A DNA stretch of 43,807 nucleotides from an uncultured Flavobacteriales bacterium (GTDB lineage Bacteria > Bacteroidota > Bacteroidia > UBA10329), in contig CALCGD010000149.1 in the NCBI GenBank assembly GCA_937900875.1, positions 1 to 43,807 of the forward strand, given 5' to 3'. The translations under genes were made by a program, and so were the position numbers. Position 1 is the first letter of the stretch. Every line of letters begins with the position of its first letter. Below are positions 7,725 to 16,021 of this stretch, piece after piece. The notes under the pieces were generated by a model. The model worked only from the letters and a program-made list of their open reading frames with translations, ran no database searches and was not told the DNA's origin.

Positions 7725-9029
7725 TTAGTCGTTTCCGTACCTTATTACTACTGTTCTAGCAGATTTTACTGGATTGCCGTTTGGCCTTTTTGCAGGCTGC
7801 CATTTGGGCATTGCTGACACTACTCTCAGTGCGTCCGCGTTTAGAGGACCATTAACCCCAGACTTAATTTCTGGCTTATTTACAGAACCATCTTTATCAA
7901 TTTCAAATAGGACAATAATAACCCCATTTAAATTTTGGTTTGCCATTTCAGCAGTGTACCGTTTTTGATTTTCAATGAACTTGTACATCTCAATATCTCC
8001 TCCAGGAAATTTGGCACTTGTCTCGGTATTTGAAACAGTTTCAGCAGCCGTTTCTTGCCGATTGTTTCTTGAAGCTTCTTGAGCTATATCTCGGTCAGCA
8101 AAACTACTTTCCTCAGCGGCTGCCAATCTAGAAGATTCCTGAATCTTTCTTTTTCGTTCTGATTCTACATTAGATGCTTTGGCCAATTGCTCACGAGAAA
8201 CAGATTCCAATTCTTTTCGTGCTTGTTCTTCCGACTTAAGTACGGCAAGTTCTACTACTTCATCGGCTGCAAAATCATCCTTGGATGATACAGTTTGAAT
8301 CTGACCAATAGATTCTTGTACGCCAGCCGCTTCAGTTGTAACAGAAGCGTTTCCTCTTCCGGGCATTTGACGAATGTCTGACGCATTTTCAATGAGCACT
8401 TCTGCTATTTCTTCAAGCTCAGCCTCAGAGTCCATCAATTCAACTTCTTCAATCACAATAGCTTCAGATTTTGCCTTTTCGGGCTGCGGAAGTTGCTTTG
8501 TATCTAATACTTCAGAAGTTCTAACATTCGTTTCTTCCTCTACAGAATTAGCAGAATCACTTTCAACCAGTATTGAAACGGGTGCTTCTTTCAGCTTATA
8601 AGTACTCGGCTCTTCTTTTACCACATTTTCAGCCAGTTCTGTTTTGCCGAAATAGTTGGAGACAAAGAATGTTCCTCCACCAATGACAATTAGTAATGCG
8701 ATGGCAGCTGCTAGTTTTCGGTAATCAAACTCGTCTTGTGCTATAGGAAAAGTTGCTACAGCTTTTGCACCAGATTGTTTTTGAATTCCTGCGTTTAATT
8801 CGCCAAGATTAAATCGAGTTTTACCAGCGTTCGATGTCAGTGCGAAACCTTCCAACGCATCTTTCGACATTTTATCCGTGGCGGCAAAATCGTCTACAAT
8901 TTTTCTATCGGTAGAGGTGAGCTTATCCTCAGTATAAAGCATAATGACTTCGATGGACAGATTCCCGTAGCTGTCTAACAGCTGAATCTGATTGCCAAAA
9001 TCATCCTGTATGTAAGTCTTCTCACTCAT
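7725..9029 (-). CDS. Anti-sigma factor-like membrane protein with periplasmic TonB-C-like domain
   Basis: This 434-residue single-pass protein is predicted. Residues 1-105 are cytoplasmic and would bind the ECF sigma factor encoded just upstream. About 106-126 (KLAAAIALLIVIGGG) is the membrane segment. About 130-335 is a long Glu/Ser/Ala-rich, probably extended or coiled region. About 345-434 resembles the TonB C-terminal domain (VLFEIDKDGSVNKPEI, AMPKWQPAKRPNG). The start ATG overlaps the end of the sigma gene by 8 bp (ATGAGTGA), which indicates translational coupling. The anti-sigma role is inferred from position and topology, and no zinc-finger motif is visible. It converges with the adhesin gene, with a 13-bp gap. 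Confidence 0.8.
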   Translation of the reverse strand: MSEKTYIQDDFGNQIQLLDSYGNLSIEVIMLYTEDKLTSTDRKIVDDFAATDKMSKDALEGFALTSNAGKTRFNLGELNAGIQKQSGAKAVATFPIAQDEFDYRKLAAAIALLIVIGGGTFFVSNYFGKTELAENVVKEEPSTYKLKEAPVSILVESDSANSVEEETNVRTSEVLDTKQLPQPEKAKSEAIVIEEVELMDSEAELEEIAEVLIENASDIRQMPGRGNASVTTEAAGVQESIGQIQTVSSKDDFAADEVVELAVLKSEEQARKELESVSREQLAKASNVESERKRKIQESSRLAAAEESSFADRDIAQEASRNNRQETAAETVSNTETSAKFPGGDIEMYKFIENQKRYTAEMANQNLNGVIIVLFEIDKDGSVNKPEIKSGVNGPLNADALRVVSAMPKWQPAKRPNGNPVKSARTVVIRYGND

Positions 9030-9609
9030 CTAATTTGTTCAGCTGAATTTTCAGATTTCGTTTCCCGTTTTGCAGGAAGCTTTTTACCTCTTTGTAGGAA
9101 TATCCTGTTTGAGATTCAATTTCTTCATAAGATTTCTTCTCGAAATAAAACAATCGAATACAATCTCGTTGCTCTTTTTTAAGCGCTTTCATAGCGCGGG
9201 TCAATTTGGCATCTGTTTCGGCTTCGCTTTCTCCGTTCAGATGCTCTGGAAGATCGAATTCCACAATCTCTTTTGTAAAATGCTGGTAGTCTTCCAATCT
9301 TGCTTCATGGCGCTTGTCTTTCCTCAGTTCCATTAGGCACTGATTTTTGGTAACGCTATAAACCCAAGTCCTAAAGTTCTCTACTTCATGGCGTTTAAGG
9401 TCGTTTAAAACCTTCTCAAAGACGTCCATTACTATATCCTTGGCTTTGTCTTCGTTTTGCAAATACTTTAAGCCTACTCCAAAAAGCATATGAGAATAGC
9501 GCTGAAATAGTTCGCCTATATAAGCTTTGTCGTACGAGTACTTATAGCGCTCTATCAGCTCGCTATCAGAAAGGCCCTGTCTGTTATTGCTATTTAGGGA
9601 GAACATCAA
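9022..9609 (-). CDS. ECF-type RNA polymerase sigma-70 factor
   Basis: This 195-residue protein has the usual ECF size and order. Region 2 spans about 25-95 (LFQRYSHMLFGVGLKYL, DIVMDVFEKVLND, FRTWVYSVTKNQCLMELRK). Region 4 spans about 135-190 (ALKKEQRDCIRLFYFEKKSYEEI, then TGYSYKEVKSFLQNGKRNL as the helix-turn-helix). It is the first gene of a two-gene operon with its putative anti-sigma factor. The 124-bp divergent region shared with the VIT/vWA gene is the likely site of autoregulation. The start is MMFS; either Met would serve. Confidence 0.93.
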   Translation of the reverse strand: MMFSLNSNNRQGLSDSELIERYKYSYDKAYIGELFQRYSHMLFGVGLKYLQNEDKAKDIVMDVFEKVLNDLKRHEVENFRTWVYSVTKNQCLMELRKDKRHEARLEDYQHFTKEIVEFDLPEHLNGESEAETDAKLTRAMKALKKEQRDCIRLFYFEKKSYEEIESQTGYSYKEVKSFLQNGKRNLKIQLNKLDE

Positions 9610-9733
9610 ACCTCTTGACGAAAATTTATAGGAAAGGTTTTATGGAATATGTTTTGGGCTTGCATCCTAAGAACAGAATTGGGTTTAAGTGCCCTTTACA
9701 CAAAGTTAAGTTTTAACCTATAATCCTAACGTC
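9610..9733. promoter_or_regulatory. Divergent promoter region between sigma operon and VIT/vWA gene
   Basis: This is a 124-bp shared upstream region. On the plus strand TAAGTTTT (9707-9714) is one mismatch from the TAnnTTTG -7 element, 19 bp before the ATG. No palindromic operator is evident. A site for the ECF factor itself is inferred from arrangement only. Confidence 0.4.
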
Positions 9734-12151
9734 ATGAAAATCAAGAACATCTGGAAACCCTCCAAACAATTTATGATAGCCCCATTGGCTACCATCATAT
9801 TGGCCGCAATTCTATCTCTTCAAGCAGACGGCTTTAAATCTAAGTATTCTCCAAAATTTGATGCTGACATTGAAAAGTGTGGTTCTCCATATTTAATGGT
9901 GAACAGTGATTCGCCAGAACTGGACAAGATTCCCTTAAAGCACACAGAAGCGACCGTAAACGTGAGTGGAGTAATTGCCAATGTGAAGGTTGAGCAGGTA
10001 TATGTGAATAATGGCGAAAGTCCAATTGAGGCTATTTACGTGTTCCCCGCATCTACAAATGCAGCAGTGCATGGCATGACAATGCAAATAGGAGAACGAA
10101 GAATTAAGGCTGTGATAAACGAAACTGCAAAAGCTAGAGCCGCTTACGAACAGGCCAAAAGCCAAGGTAAAACAGCCTCTTTATTAGAACAAGAACGTCC
10201 GAATGTTTTTCAGATGAACGTATCTAATATTATGCCTGGAGACACGCTTAAAGTTGAACTTTTATACACGGAATTACTAGTTCCGACCGATGGGGTTTAC
10301 AGTTTTGTCTATCCAACAGTTGTTGGACCAAGATACCACGGAGACCCAGGTATGGCAATGGCCTCTGCCAACGAAAATTGGGTTTCAAATCCGTATCAAT
10401 CTGAAGGAGAAGATCCTCATTACTCGTTCAAGATATCAGGAACCATCAATGCAGGAATGCCAATTAAAAAGGCAAGCTGCAATACTCACAACCTCGACAT
10501 TAAGTTTAACGGCCCAACTAAAGCATCTTTTAGTTCGGGGTTGAAGGAATTAGCTGGAGGAAATAAAGATGTGATAATAGATTACCAATTAAGAGGAAGT
10601 AAAGTTGAATCGGGCGTTTTGCTTTTTGAGGGTGAAAACGAAAACTTCTTTGTTGCCATGCTTGAGCCTCCAAAGAAAGTTTTGCTGGAAGACATTCCAC
10701 CAAGAGAGTATGTTTTTATCGTAGACGTATCTGGTTCAATGCACGGTTTTCCGTTGGATGTTTCTAAAACCCTTATGAAAGAATTGCTGAGCGATTTACG
10801 CCCGATAGACCGCTTTAACGTGCTGTTGTTTGCAAGTGGAAATGCCGTTTTATCTGAAAGGTCACTCCCTGCCACAGAGCAAAACATAGCAAAGGCAATG
10901 CTTCTGATAAGCAAGCAAAATGGAGGAGGAGGGACCCAGTTGCTTCCTGCCCTTAAAGAAGCGTTAAAAATGCCGCATGAAATAGGCGTTTCGAGAACAA
11001 TGGTAATAGCTACAGATGGTTATGTTTCTGTGGATAAAGAAGCAATTGACCTGATTAGAAACAATTTGGGAGAAGCTAATTTCTTCACTTTTGGAATAGG
11101 CAGCAGCGTGAATCGGTTTTTGATTGAAGGTTTAGCTCATGCAGGAAAGGGAGAACCGTTTGTTCTCACCAACGACCGTGATGCGAAGAAAGGAGCAGCC
11201 AAGTTTAAGACTTACATCCAATCACCCGTGCTTACCAATATTGATATAGACTTTGCTGGGTTAGAAGTTTATGACGTTGAGCCAATGAGTGTTCCAGATG
11301 TTTTTGCAGACCGCCCTGTGGTTGTTTTTGGAAAATATAAAGGTTCAGCGTATGGTAAATTGAAAATTACAGGAAGCAATGGAGCTGGTCCATACAAGAA
11401 AGAGATTGAAATAACTCCAGCGCTGGCTTCGGCAGATAATGAAGCATTGAAATACCTCTGGGCTCGAAAGCGAATTCAAATATTAGACGATTACGCGGAT
11501 TTAGGAAGATCCGCATCCGCAGCAGAAGAAGTGAAACAGCTGGGATTACAATACAATTTACTCACTCAGTACACTTCATTTGTAGCTATTGATTCTGAGA
11601 TTCGAAACAAAAACGGCACATCTACAACCGTAGTGCAGCCACTTCCATTACCAGAAGGAGTTTCAGACATGGCTGTTTCGGGCTCATCAAGCTATGGTGC
11701 TACTAAGTCCAAATTCCTAAACATGGAGTATTCTCGAGTAAGTGCTGAATCTGCTAGCTTGAGCATGGCAGATGAACGAATGGCAAAACACGAAGTGGCG
11801 TCTGAAGAATTAGAGATTGCGGAAGTGGAGGAAGATTTTGACTTTATTTATGAATCTCCAGAAAAACTACCCGAGTTTGTGGGTGGACAAAAAGCACTTG
11901 AAGCCTATATCATAAAGCAATTGGCGCTCTCAACCATAGAAGCTGAAAAATGGAAGACGGAAAAGGTGGTTATTCGTTTTGTAATTAATGTAGATGGATC
12001 GTTGGAAGGAATCAAAGTACTTCGAACGAAAGACAAGGAATTAAAGGCTCGAATTCTGAAATTGGTGAAAGAAATGCCACGATGGAATCCTGGTGAAGTA
12101 GGAGGGCAAAAAGTGAAATCGCAAGTCACGCTCCCAATCAAAATTGGATAG
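9734..12151 (+). CDS. VIT domain / von Willebrand factor A protein with C-terminal TonB-C-like domain
   Basis: This 805-residue envelope protein has an N-terminal hydrophobic segment (about 13-31, MIAPLATIILAAILSLQA) acting as a signal or anchor. A vault/inter-alpha-trypsin (VIT) domain covers about 50-190 (VEQVYVNNGESPIEAIYVFP, AKARAAYEQAKSQGKTASLLEQ). The vWA domain covers about 327-500 with an intact MIDAS start (VDVSGSMHG) and later TDGY. About 710-805 resembles a TonB C-terminal domain (FVINVDGSLEGIKVL, MPRWNPGEVGGQKVKSQV), much like the one in the divergent anti-sigma protein. VIT/vWA proteins usually act in protein-protein contacts through a divalent metal. The shared C-terminal domain and divergent layout suggest it works with the sigma/anti-sigma pair. 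A strong terminator follows immediately. Confidence 0.88.
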   Translation: MKIKNIWKPSKQFMIAPLATIILAAILSLQADGFKSKYSPKFDADIEKCGSPYLMVNSDSPELDKIPLKHTEATVNVSGVIANVKVEQVYVNNGESPIEAIYVFPASTNAAVHGMTMQIGERRIKAVINETAKARAAYEQAKSQGKTASLLEQERPNVFQMNVSNIMPGDTLKVELLYTELLVPTDGVYSFVYPTVVGPRYHGDPGMAMASANENWVSNPYQSEGEDPHYSFKISGTINAGMPIKKASCNTHNLDIKFNGPTKASFSSGLKELAGGNKDVIIDYQLRGSKVESGVLLFEGENENFFVAMLEPPKKVLLEDIPPREYVFIVDVSGSMHGFPLDVSKTLMKELLSDLRPIDRFNVLLFASGNAVLSERSLPATEQNIAKAMLLISKQNGGGGTQLLPALKEALKMPHEIGVSRTMVIATDGYVSVDKEAIDLIRNNLGEANFFTFGIGSSVNRFLIEGLAHAGKGEPFVLTNDRDAKKGAAKFKTYIQSPVLTNIDIDFAGLEVYDVEPMSVPDVFADRPVVVFGKYKGSAYGKLKITGSNGAGPYKKEIEITPALASADNEALKYLWARKRIQILDDYADLGRSASAAEEVKQLGLQYNLLTQYTSFVAIDSEIRNKNGTSTTVVQPLPLPEGVSDMAVSGSSSYGATKSKFLNMEYSRVSAESASLSMADERMAKHEVASEELEIAEVEEDFDFIYESPEKLPEFVGGQKALEAYIIKQLALSTIEAEKWKTEKVVIRFVINVDGSLEGIKVLRTKDKELKARILKLVKEMPRWNPGEVGGQKVKSQVTLPIKIG

Positions 12152-12152
12152 A

Positions 12153-12183
12153 AAAAAGCCCGGCTCAATAAGCCGGGCTTTTT
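12153..12183 (+). terminator. Rho-independent terminator after the VIT/vWA gene
   Basis: A perfect stem, AGCCCGGCT (12157-12165) and AGCCGGGCT (12171-12179), surrounds a 5-base loop. It is flanked by A5 and T5 runs, so it could work in both directions. It starts just after the TAG stop at 12149-12151. Confidence 0.95.
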
Positions 12184-12242
12184 ATTACAACCATAATCGT
12201 TTACAAAATCAAGTCGTGAATATTGTGGTTTTAACTTATCCG

Positions 12243-12271
12243 TTTGCATTAATGCATTGGTTATAGATTTG
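12243..12271 (+). promoter_or_regulatory. Bacteroidota-type promoter for the 12277 lipoprotein
   Basis: TTTG (12243-12246), 17 bp, then TAGATTTG (12264-12271). This matches the known TTG / TAnnTTTG pattern. The ATG follows only 5 bp after the -7 element, implying a leaderless or nearly leaderless transcript. Confidence 0.65.
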
Positions 12272-12276
12272 TAAAC

Positions 12277-13887
12277 ATGCGATACGTCCTACTATTACTC
12301 ATTTCCTTCTCGCTAAATGGTTGCGCTTATTATTTCGGAAATAGATGGCAGAACAGCTTTAAGAAAATAGAAACCACAGATTACCCAAGATTTGATAAAT
12401 GTGCGGAACCCATCTCGTCAGAGGCACTTAACACGCATCCAATTGTCCTGCATTTTGCAGAAAAAGAAATCATTAGACCAACTAAAAAAGACCAGCGCGG
12501 ACCTGAACGTTTGCTATTGGCCAAGTTAGCTGCTGGCACGGATGTGACCTTCGTAAACAATTACCTGCTTGAGTCAGTCCCATGGGGCAATAGCGGAACG
12601 AGCGGTTCGCTTAATCCAAAAGGCGATTATGATTTTACTACCGTAATTCTTGCAGCCATCTTATTCAAGTTTCAGGATGACACAACGTTGCTGTGGCCAA
12701 AAACGGCACAACATATTGCGCAAACCTTGTTGATCGAAGAAGGAGGAAAGCCACATACAAAAACACCCCGAACTATGCGGATAATGAAGGATACTGAGAA
12801 CCATATCCTCATGACTAATATATCTCAGTATCTAAAGAATCAATGGCTCACTGAGCACGGAAATAAAGACGAAACGTTCGATAATAAGCTGAACGGTCTT
12901 GAGGAATTTCTCTTAGAAAATCTAGAAGAATTGCAGCTTACGGGTCAGTACGAATTCAATTCCAAACCATATGAAGGTTATACTCTCAGTGCTTTGCTCA
13001 TTCTTCAGTCTTATTGCACTTCTCCAATCCTAAAAGAGAAAGCTACCGAAACACTGAACCAAATGTGTTGGGAATACATGCAAACAAGTTCAGATTTCAG
13101 AAAAAGCTCACCGTTTAGAAGACGTATGAGTCGTAACACAAATACATCTCTTACCGATAATGCATCTAGCAGTATGATGAAAGCTTGGTATTTAGAGCAT
13201 ACCCAAGGTGTGTTTGAAGTGAATGACATTCCGCATAATCATCATCAGGCATTGTCGGCTTTGGTTTATGATTATCGTCCGCCAACAGAAATTTGGAAGG
13301 AAAATGAAGAAGAAAGACTGATTTTGATTGGGCACGGACGAGGAAGTAGCCCTGAGATTTATAGCCGAGGTGGAGGTTTTATTTTGTGTGCTGGTGGATT
13401 TCAAAGAGGAGAAATTTCTCAGATTGTGGCTAGACCAATGGTTCTCATGCTGGACGATGGAGCACAGGATATGAAAGATTGCTTTCATATTAAGGGGAAG
13501 CACGACTACACGAAATGGAACAATACCGGAGTTCATCACCGATTAGCAGTGGGGAGCAGCCCGGTCCACATTCCTTCGGCATACCAAGCCATAGATTCTC
13601 TTGGCAATTGGCGCGTGTACGCTCCTTCGGAAGAGGTGATGGTTATTACGTATTCTGAAGCTGATTTTGGTATTATTTATCTTCCAGAAGAAGAATCTAA
13701 AACTAGCCTATCGAAATTATCGGAACTCAATCCCAATCCAATGAGTGGAATTTTTAGGAAATCTGAAGATTCAGAAATCAAGTTCAAACTGAAGGCTAGA
13801 AAGGGTAGTTGGGTTATGGAAGCTGTAGACGGACAAGAATTACCCATTAAAACCGATTGGTGGCCCAGGGTTCGAATAAACAACTAG
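12277..13887 (+). CDS. Lipoprotein of unknown function (536 aa)
   Basis: The N-terminus MRYVLLLLISFSLNGC is a lipoprotein signal with the lipobox LNGC (Cys16). The central part, about 60-330, is helix-rich with Trp and Leu repeats. The C-terminal part, about 345-536, looks beta-rich (GGGFILCAGGFQRGE, IVARPMVLMLDDGAQD, VMVITYSEADFGIIYL). The helical-toroid-plus-beta-sandwich outline resembles alginate lyase or heparinase II/III-type proteins, but I see no convincing catalytic motif and do not assign one. It has its own promoter and follows a terminator, so it is likely monocistronic. It converges with the next gene, with a 6-bp gap. Confidence 0.75.
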   Translation: MRYVLLLLISFSLNGCAYYFGNRWQNSFKKIETTDYPRFDKCAEPISSEALNTHPIVLHFAEKEIIRPTKKDQRGPERLLLAKLAAGTDVTFVNNYLLESVPWGNSGTSGSLNPKGDYDFTTVILAAILFKFQDDTTLLWPKTAQHIAQTLLIEEGGKPHTKTPRTMRIMKDTENHILMTNISQYLKNQWLTEHGNKDETFDNKLNGLEEFLLENLEELQLTGQYEFNSKPYEGYTLSALLILQSYCTSPILKEKATETLNQMCWEYMQTSSDFRKSSPFRRRMSRNTNTSLTDNASSSMMKAWYLEHTQGVFEVNDIPHNHHQALSALVYDYRPPTEIWKENEEERLILIGHGRGSSPEIYSRGGGFILCAGGFQRGEISQIVARPMVLMLDDGAQDMKDCFHIKGKHDYTKWNNTGVHHRLAVGSSPVHIPSAYQAIDSLGNWRVYAPSEEVMVITYSEADFGIIYLPEEESKTSLSKLSELNPNPMSGIFRKSEDSEIKFKLKARKGSWVMEAVDGQELPIKTDWWPRVRINN

Positions 13888-13893
13888 TAGGTT

Positions 13894-14706
13894 TTACTGT
13901 TTCAGCTTGTCTACCCAAACACCGGTCTCAAAAACAACCCCAATTTTAAGGTTGGCATAGCGCGGATTTTGTTCTTGCGGACCAAAAATTCCACTGACAT
14001 ATGCATTTGTGTGCAGGGTAGGAGTTAGCCCAAAACTGATTGCGATGTAGGGCTTTAGAATAAGCTCTGGAGAAATCATCCATTTGTAAGCAAACTCAAT
14101 CCCAAGTTCTGCTTGATTATCGGTGCTCCATCCGTCCAAAATGGGTTCTGTTGTAGATTGTGGCGGATAAATGATGGAAGGGTTTGTGTTGTCAATCGCA
14201 CTCGCAGTTCCGTTGTATCTGTAAACCCATGTGTATTGAAAGGTTTGCGCTAAATGGAATTTTCTGGAGAGTTCTATTAAGGTTTTGTAATAGAATCCAA
14301 TGTAATGCATTGTCCCTTTCTCAGTTACAGAAAGCTGATCTCCCGTAGCTAAATCTTCCGCTAAATACTCCAAATTAAACTGCCGAATGGCATAATCGAA
14401 ACCAGCTGCAAAGGCCAGTTTATGATATGCTCTAATTCGAATACCACCACCTCCATCAAACCCAACTCCCCCCATGGCCTTATCAAACGCACCAGCAATG
14501 GTTGGTGGCATTATCATGTGGTTGTAATTGAAAGCTGAATGAACCTCAATACCAAGCTTTGGTCCCCAGCGGTGTAGGTCTTTTAGCTCAGATGTTAGCT
14601 TTGATTTTCTGGTTTTTTCTGGTGTGTAATAATCCTCATCCTGCGCATGGCTGACTTGTAAAGACCCAAAAACAAGAAGAAGGATGGCTAGAATTCTCAC
14701 AGGCAT
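13894..14706 (-). CDS. Outer-membrane beta-barrel protein, unknown function (270 aa)
   Basis: A signal peptide (MPVRILAILLLVFGSLQVSHAQ) precedes a charged linker (about 23-50) and a strand-rich part with alternating aromatic and polar residues (GIEVHSAFNYNH, GGGIRIRAYHKLAFAAGFDY, FQYTWVYRYNG, LILKPYIAISFGL, LKIGVVFETGVWV). The pattern fits a barrel of about ten strands. I cannot name a family. It is 4 bp downstream of the SGNH hydrolase gene on the same strand, so the two are probably an operon. Confidence 0.75.
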   Translation of the reverse strand: MPVRILAILLLVFGSLQVSHAQDEDYYTPEKTRKSKLTSELKDLHRWGPKLGIEVHSAFNYNHMIMPPTIAGAFDKAMGGVGFDGGGGIRIRAYHKLAFAAGFDYAIRQFNLEYLAEDLATGDQLSVTEKGTMHYIGFYYKTLIELSRKFHLAQTFQYTWVYRYNGTASAIDNTNPSIIYPPQSTTEPILDGWSTDNQAELGIEFAYKWMISPELILKPYIAISFGLTPTLHTNAYVSGIFGPQEQNPRYANLKIGVVFETGVWVDKLKQ

Positions 14707-14710
14707 AAAG

Positions 14711-15958
14711 TTACTCTAAGATTGGATTGGGAGTGGCCATGGATTCTAAGATCGCCTTGGCTAAAATCGAGGCTTTCGTCATTTTACCTTCCTCAGTAAC
14801 GTGCCCCAAATCTGCAAATTGGTCATTTTTAACACCTGTCATAAGCGAGTCTAAATCCACCAGAGTTACTCTTGTATCATATTGAGTTAGTAGCTGATGA
14901 CTGATAGTGTTGCACTGCCGAATGTTAATTGCACTTCCAGCCATTGCGGTTTCTTCCAAACTAGAGTTATACGGCATTGTAGTTAATATCACATCCGTTT
15001 TGGCGATGAGGGCATGGTCGATTATACTCTTGATGTTTCTGCGATATGGCTCAAGTTCGGTGGTGTCCGAGTAATTAATTCCAGTTGAGGTTGGGTCATG
15101 CGAAATCACCGCTTTATTCAAATACATCCAATCCTCTGTAGCAGATATTTTGTGCTTTATGAATCGATAAATCATGGAGATTCGAACTAAAAGTCCATCT
15201 GGTCTTTCTGGCTCATGAAAATATGTGAAAGCATGACCGTAATCTGGTCTGAAAGTTCCTTCGGCTGCGTTTCTGATTTGCGCTTCGTTCCAACCATGAT
15301 GAATGATTACCATATCTGGGTCATATTCAACCACATTTAATAGGTAATTGATCATGGAATGAGCCGATGTCCAACTAGCCATTCCAAAATTTAGGACTTC
15401 AAACTGAATTGAATCTGAAGACTCATTCAGTAGTTTTTCTAACAGCTGTGGGTAGCCTCGTTCTGTGGTACTGCCACCTAAACAAGCCACCCTGTAAACA
15501 CTTTCAGGTTTTAGGTAAGAATGGTCGATATCGTTGAAGCCAAGTCTGTTGTAACTTGGAGTGTTTTTGACAAAGTTTAAAAATGGATGACCGGTATAAT
15601 CGATGTTTTCAGGGTAGGTTCTAAATCCATCTAAGGCTAAATCCGTCTTCAATTCGTCCGAAAAACTGACTTTCACAATAAACCTAAATGCAAGGTCGGT
15701 AAGGACAATTAATCCAAAACCAAACAGAATAAGAGACAGATTGGAAGGAATAAGGCGCCTAAAAAGTAGGAGTAGGCCGCCAGACAAAATCACCACAACG
15801 CTTGAGATAATGAGACTGTGTTCTTCCTGCGGTAGCAAAGAGTCAAATGCCAATATAGTTTTGAAGACCGTAGGCACGAGAAGAGTTCCAATGGCTAAAA
15901 GCAAAATGGCCGCCAAAATGGCTGCATAATTTCCTTCGTTTTGCTCTTTAGATTTCAT
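14711..15958 (-). CDS. Membrane-anchored SGNH/GDSL hydrolase
   Basis: About 415 residues from the preferred start MKSKEQNEGN. The frame is open to 16087, but longer versions (for example from 15994) would overlap the promoter and start of the divergent gene. Three N-terminal membrane segments cover about 12-95. The catalytic domain shows block I LGGSTTERGYP (Ser nucleophile), a block II Gly in FGMASWTSAHS, block III HHGWNEAQ (Asn) and the C-terminal DLGHVTEEG with the Asp and His. This family covers esterases and sugar O-acetyl-modifying enzymes; the substrate cannot be read here. Membrane anchoring suggests envelope polysaccharide or lipid modification. It is probably co-transcribed with the barrel gene downstream. 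Confidence 0.85.
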   Translation of the reverse strand: MKSKEQNEGNYAAILAAILLLAIGTLLVPTVFKTILAFDSLLPQEEHSLIISSVVVILSGGLLLLFRRLIPSNLSLILFGFGLIVLTDLAFRFIVKVSFSDELKTDLALDGFRTYPENIDYTGHPFLNFVKNTPSYNRLGFNDIDHSYLKPESVYRVACLGGSTTERGYPQLLEKLLNESSDSIQFEVLNFGMASWTSAHSMINYLLNVVEYDPDMVIIHHGWNEAQIRNAAEGTFRPDYGHAFTYFHEPERPDGLLVRISMIYRFIKHKISATEDWMYLNKAVISHDPTSTGINYSDTTELEPYRRNIKSIIDHALIAKTDVILTTMPYNSSLEETAMAGSAINIRQCNTISHQLLTQYDTRVTLVDLDSLMTGVKNDQFADLGHVTEEGKMTKASILAKAILESMATPNPILE

Positions 15959-15999
15959 CAGGCTCACATTTAACCGACATTTTCGGTCGCTCATAAAAG

Positions 16000-16007
16000 T
16001 ATCTTTG
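16000..16007 (+). promoter_or_regulatory. -7 promoter element TATCTTTG for the DUF885 gene
   Basis: An exact match to TAnnTTTG lies 14 bp before the ATG at 16022. The TTTTC at 15980-15984 is only a weak -33 candidate. Its position supports a start for the divergent SGNH gene downstream of 15994. Confidence 0.55.
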
Positions 16008-16021
16008 CCGAAACAAATAAC

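Noticed and set aside
11905-12249. Minus-strand ORF across the VIT/vWA 3' end and terminator
   Set aside because: It is antisense to a well-supported gene and crosses a strong terminator. No recognisable product.
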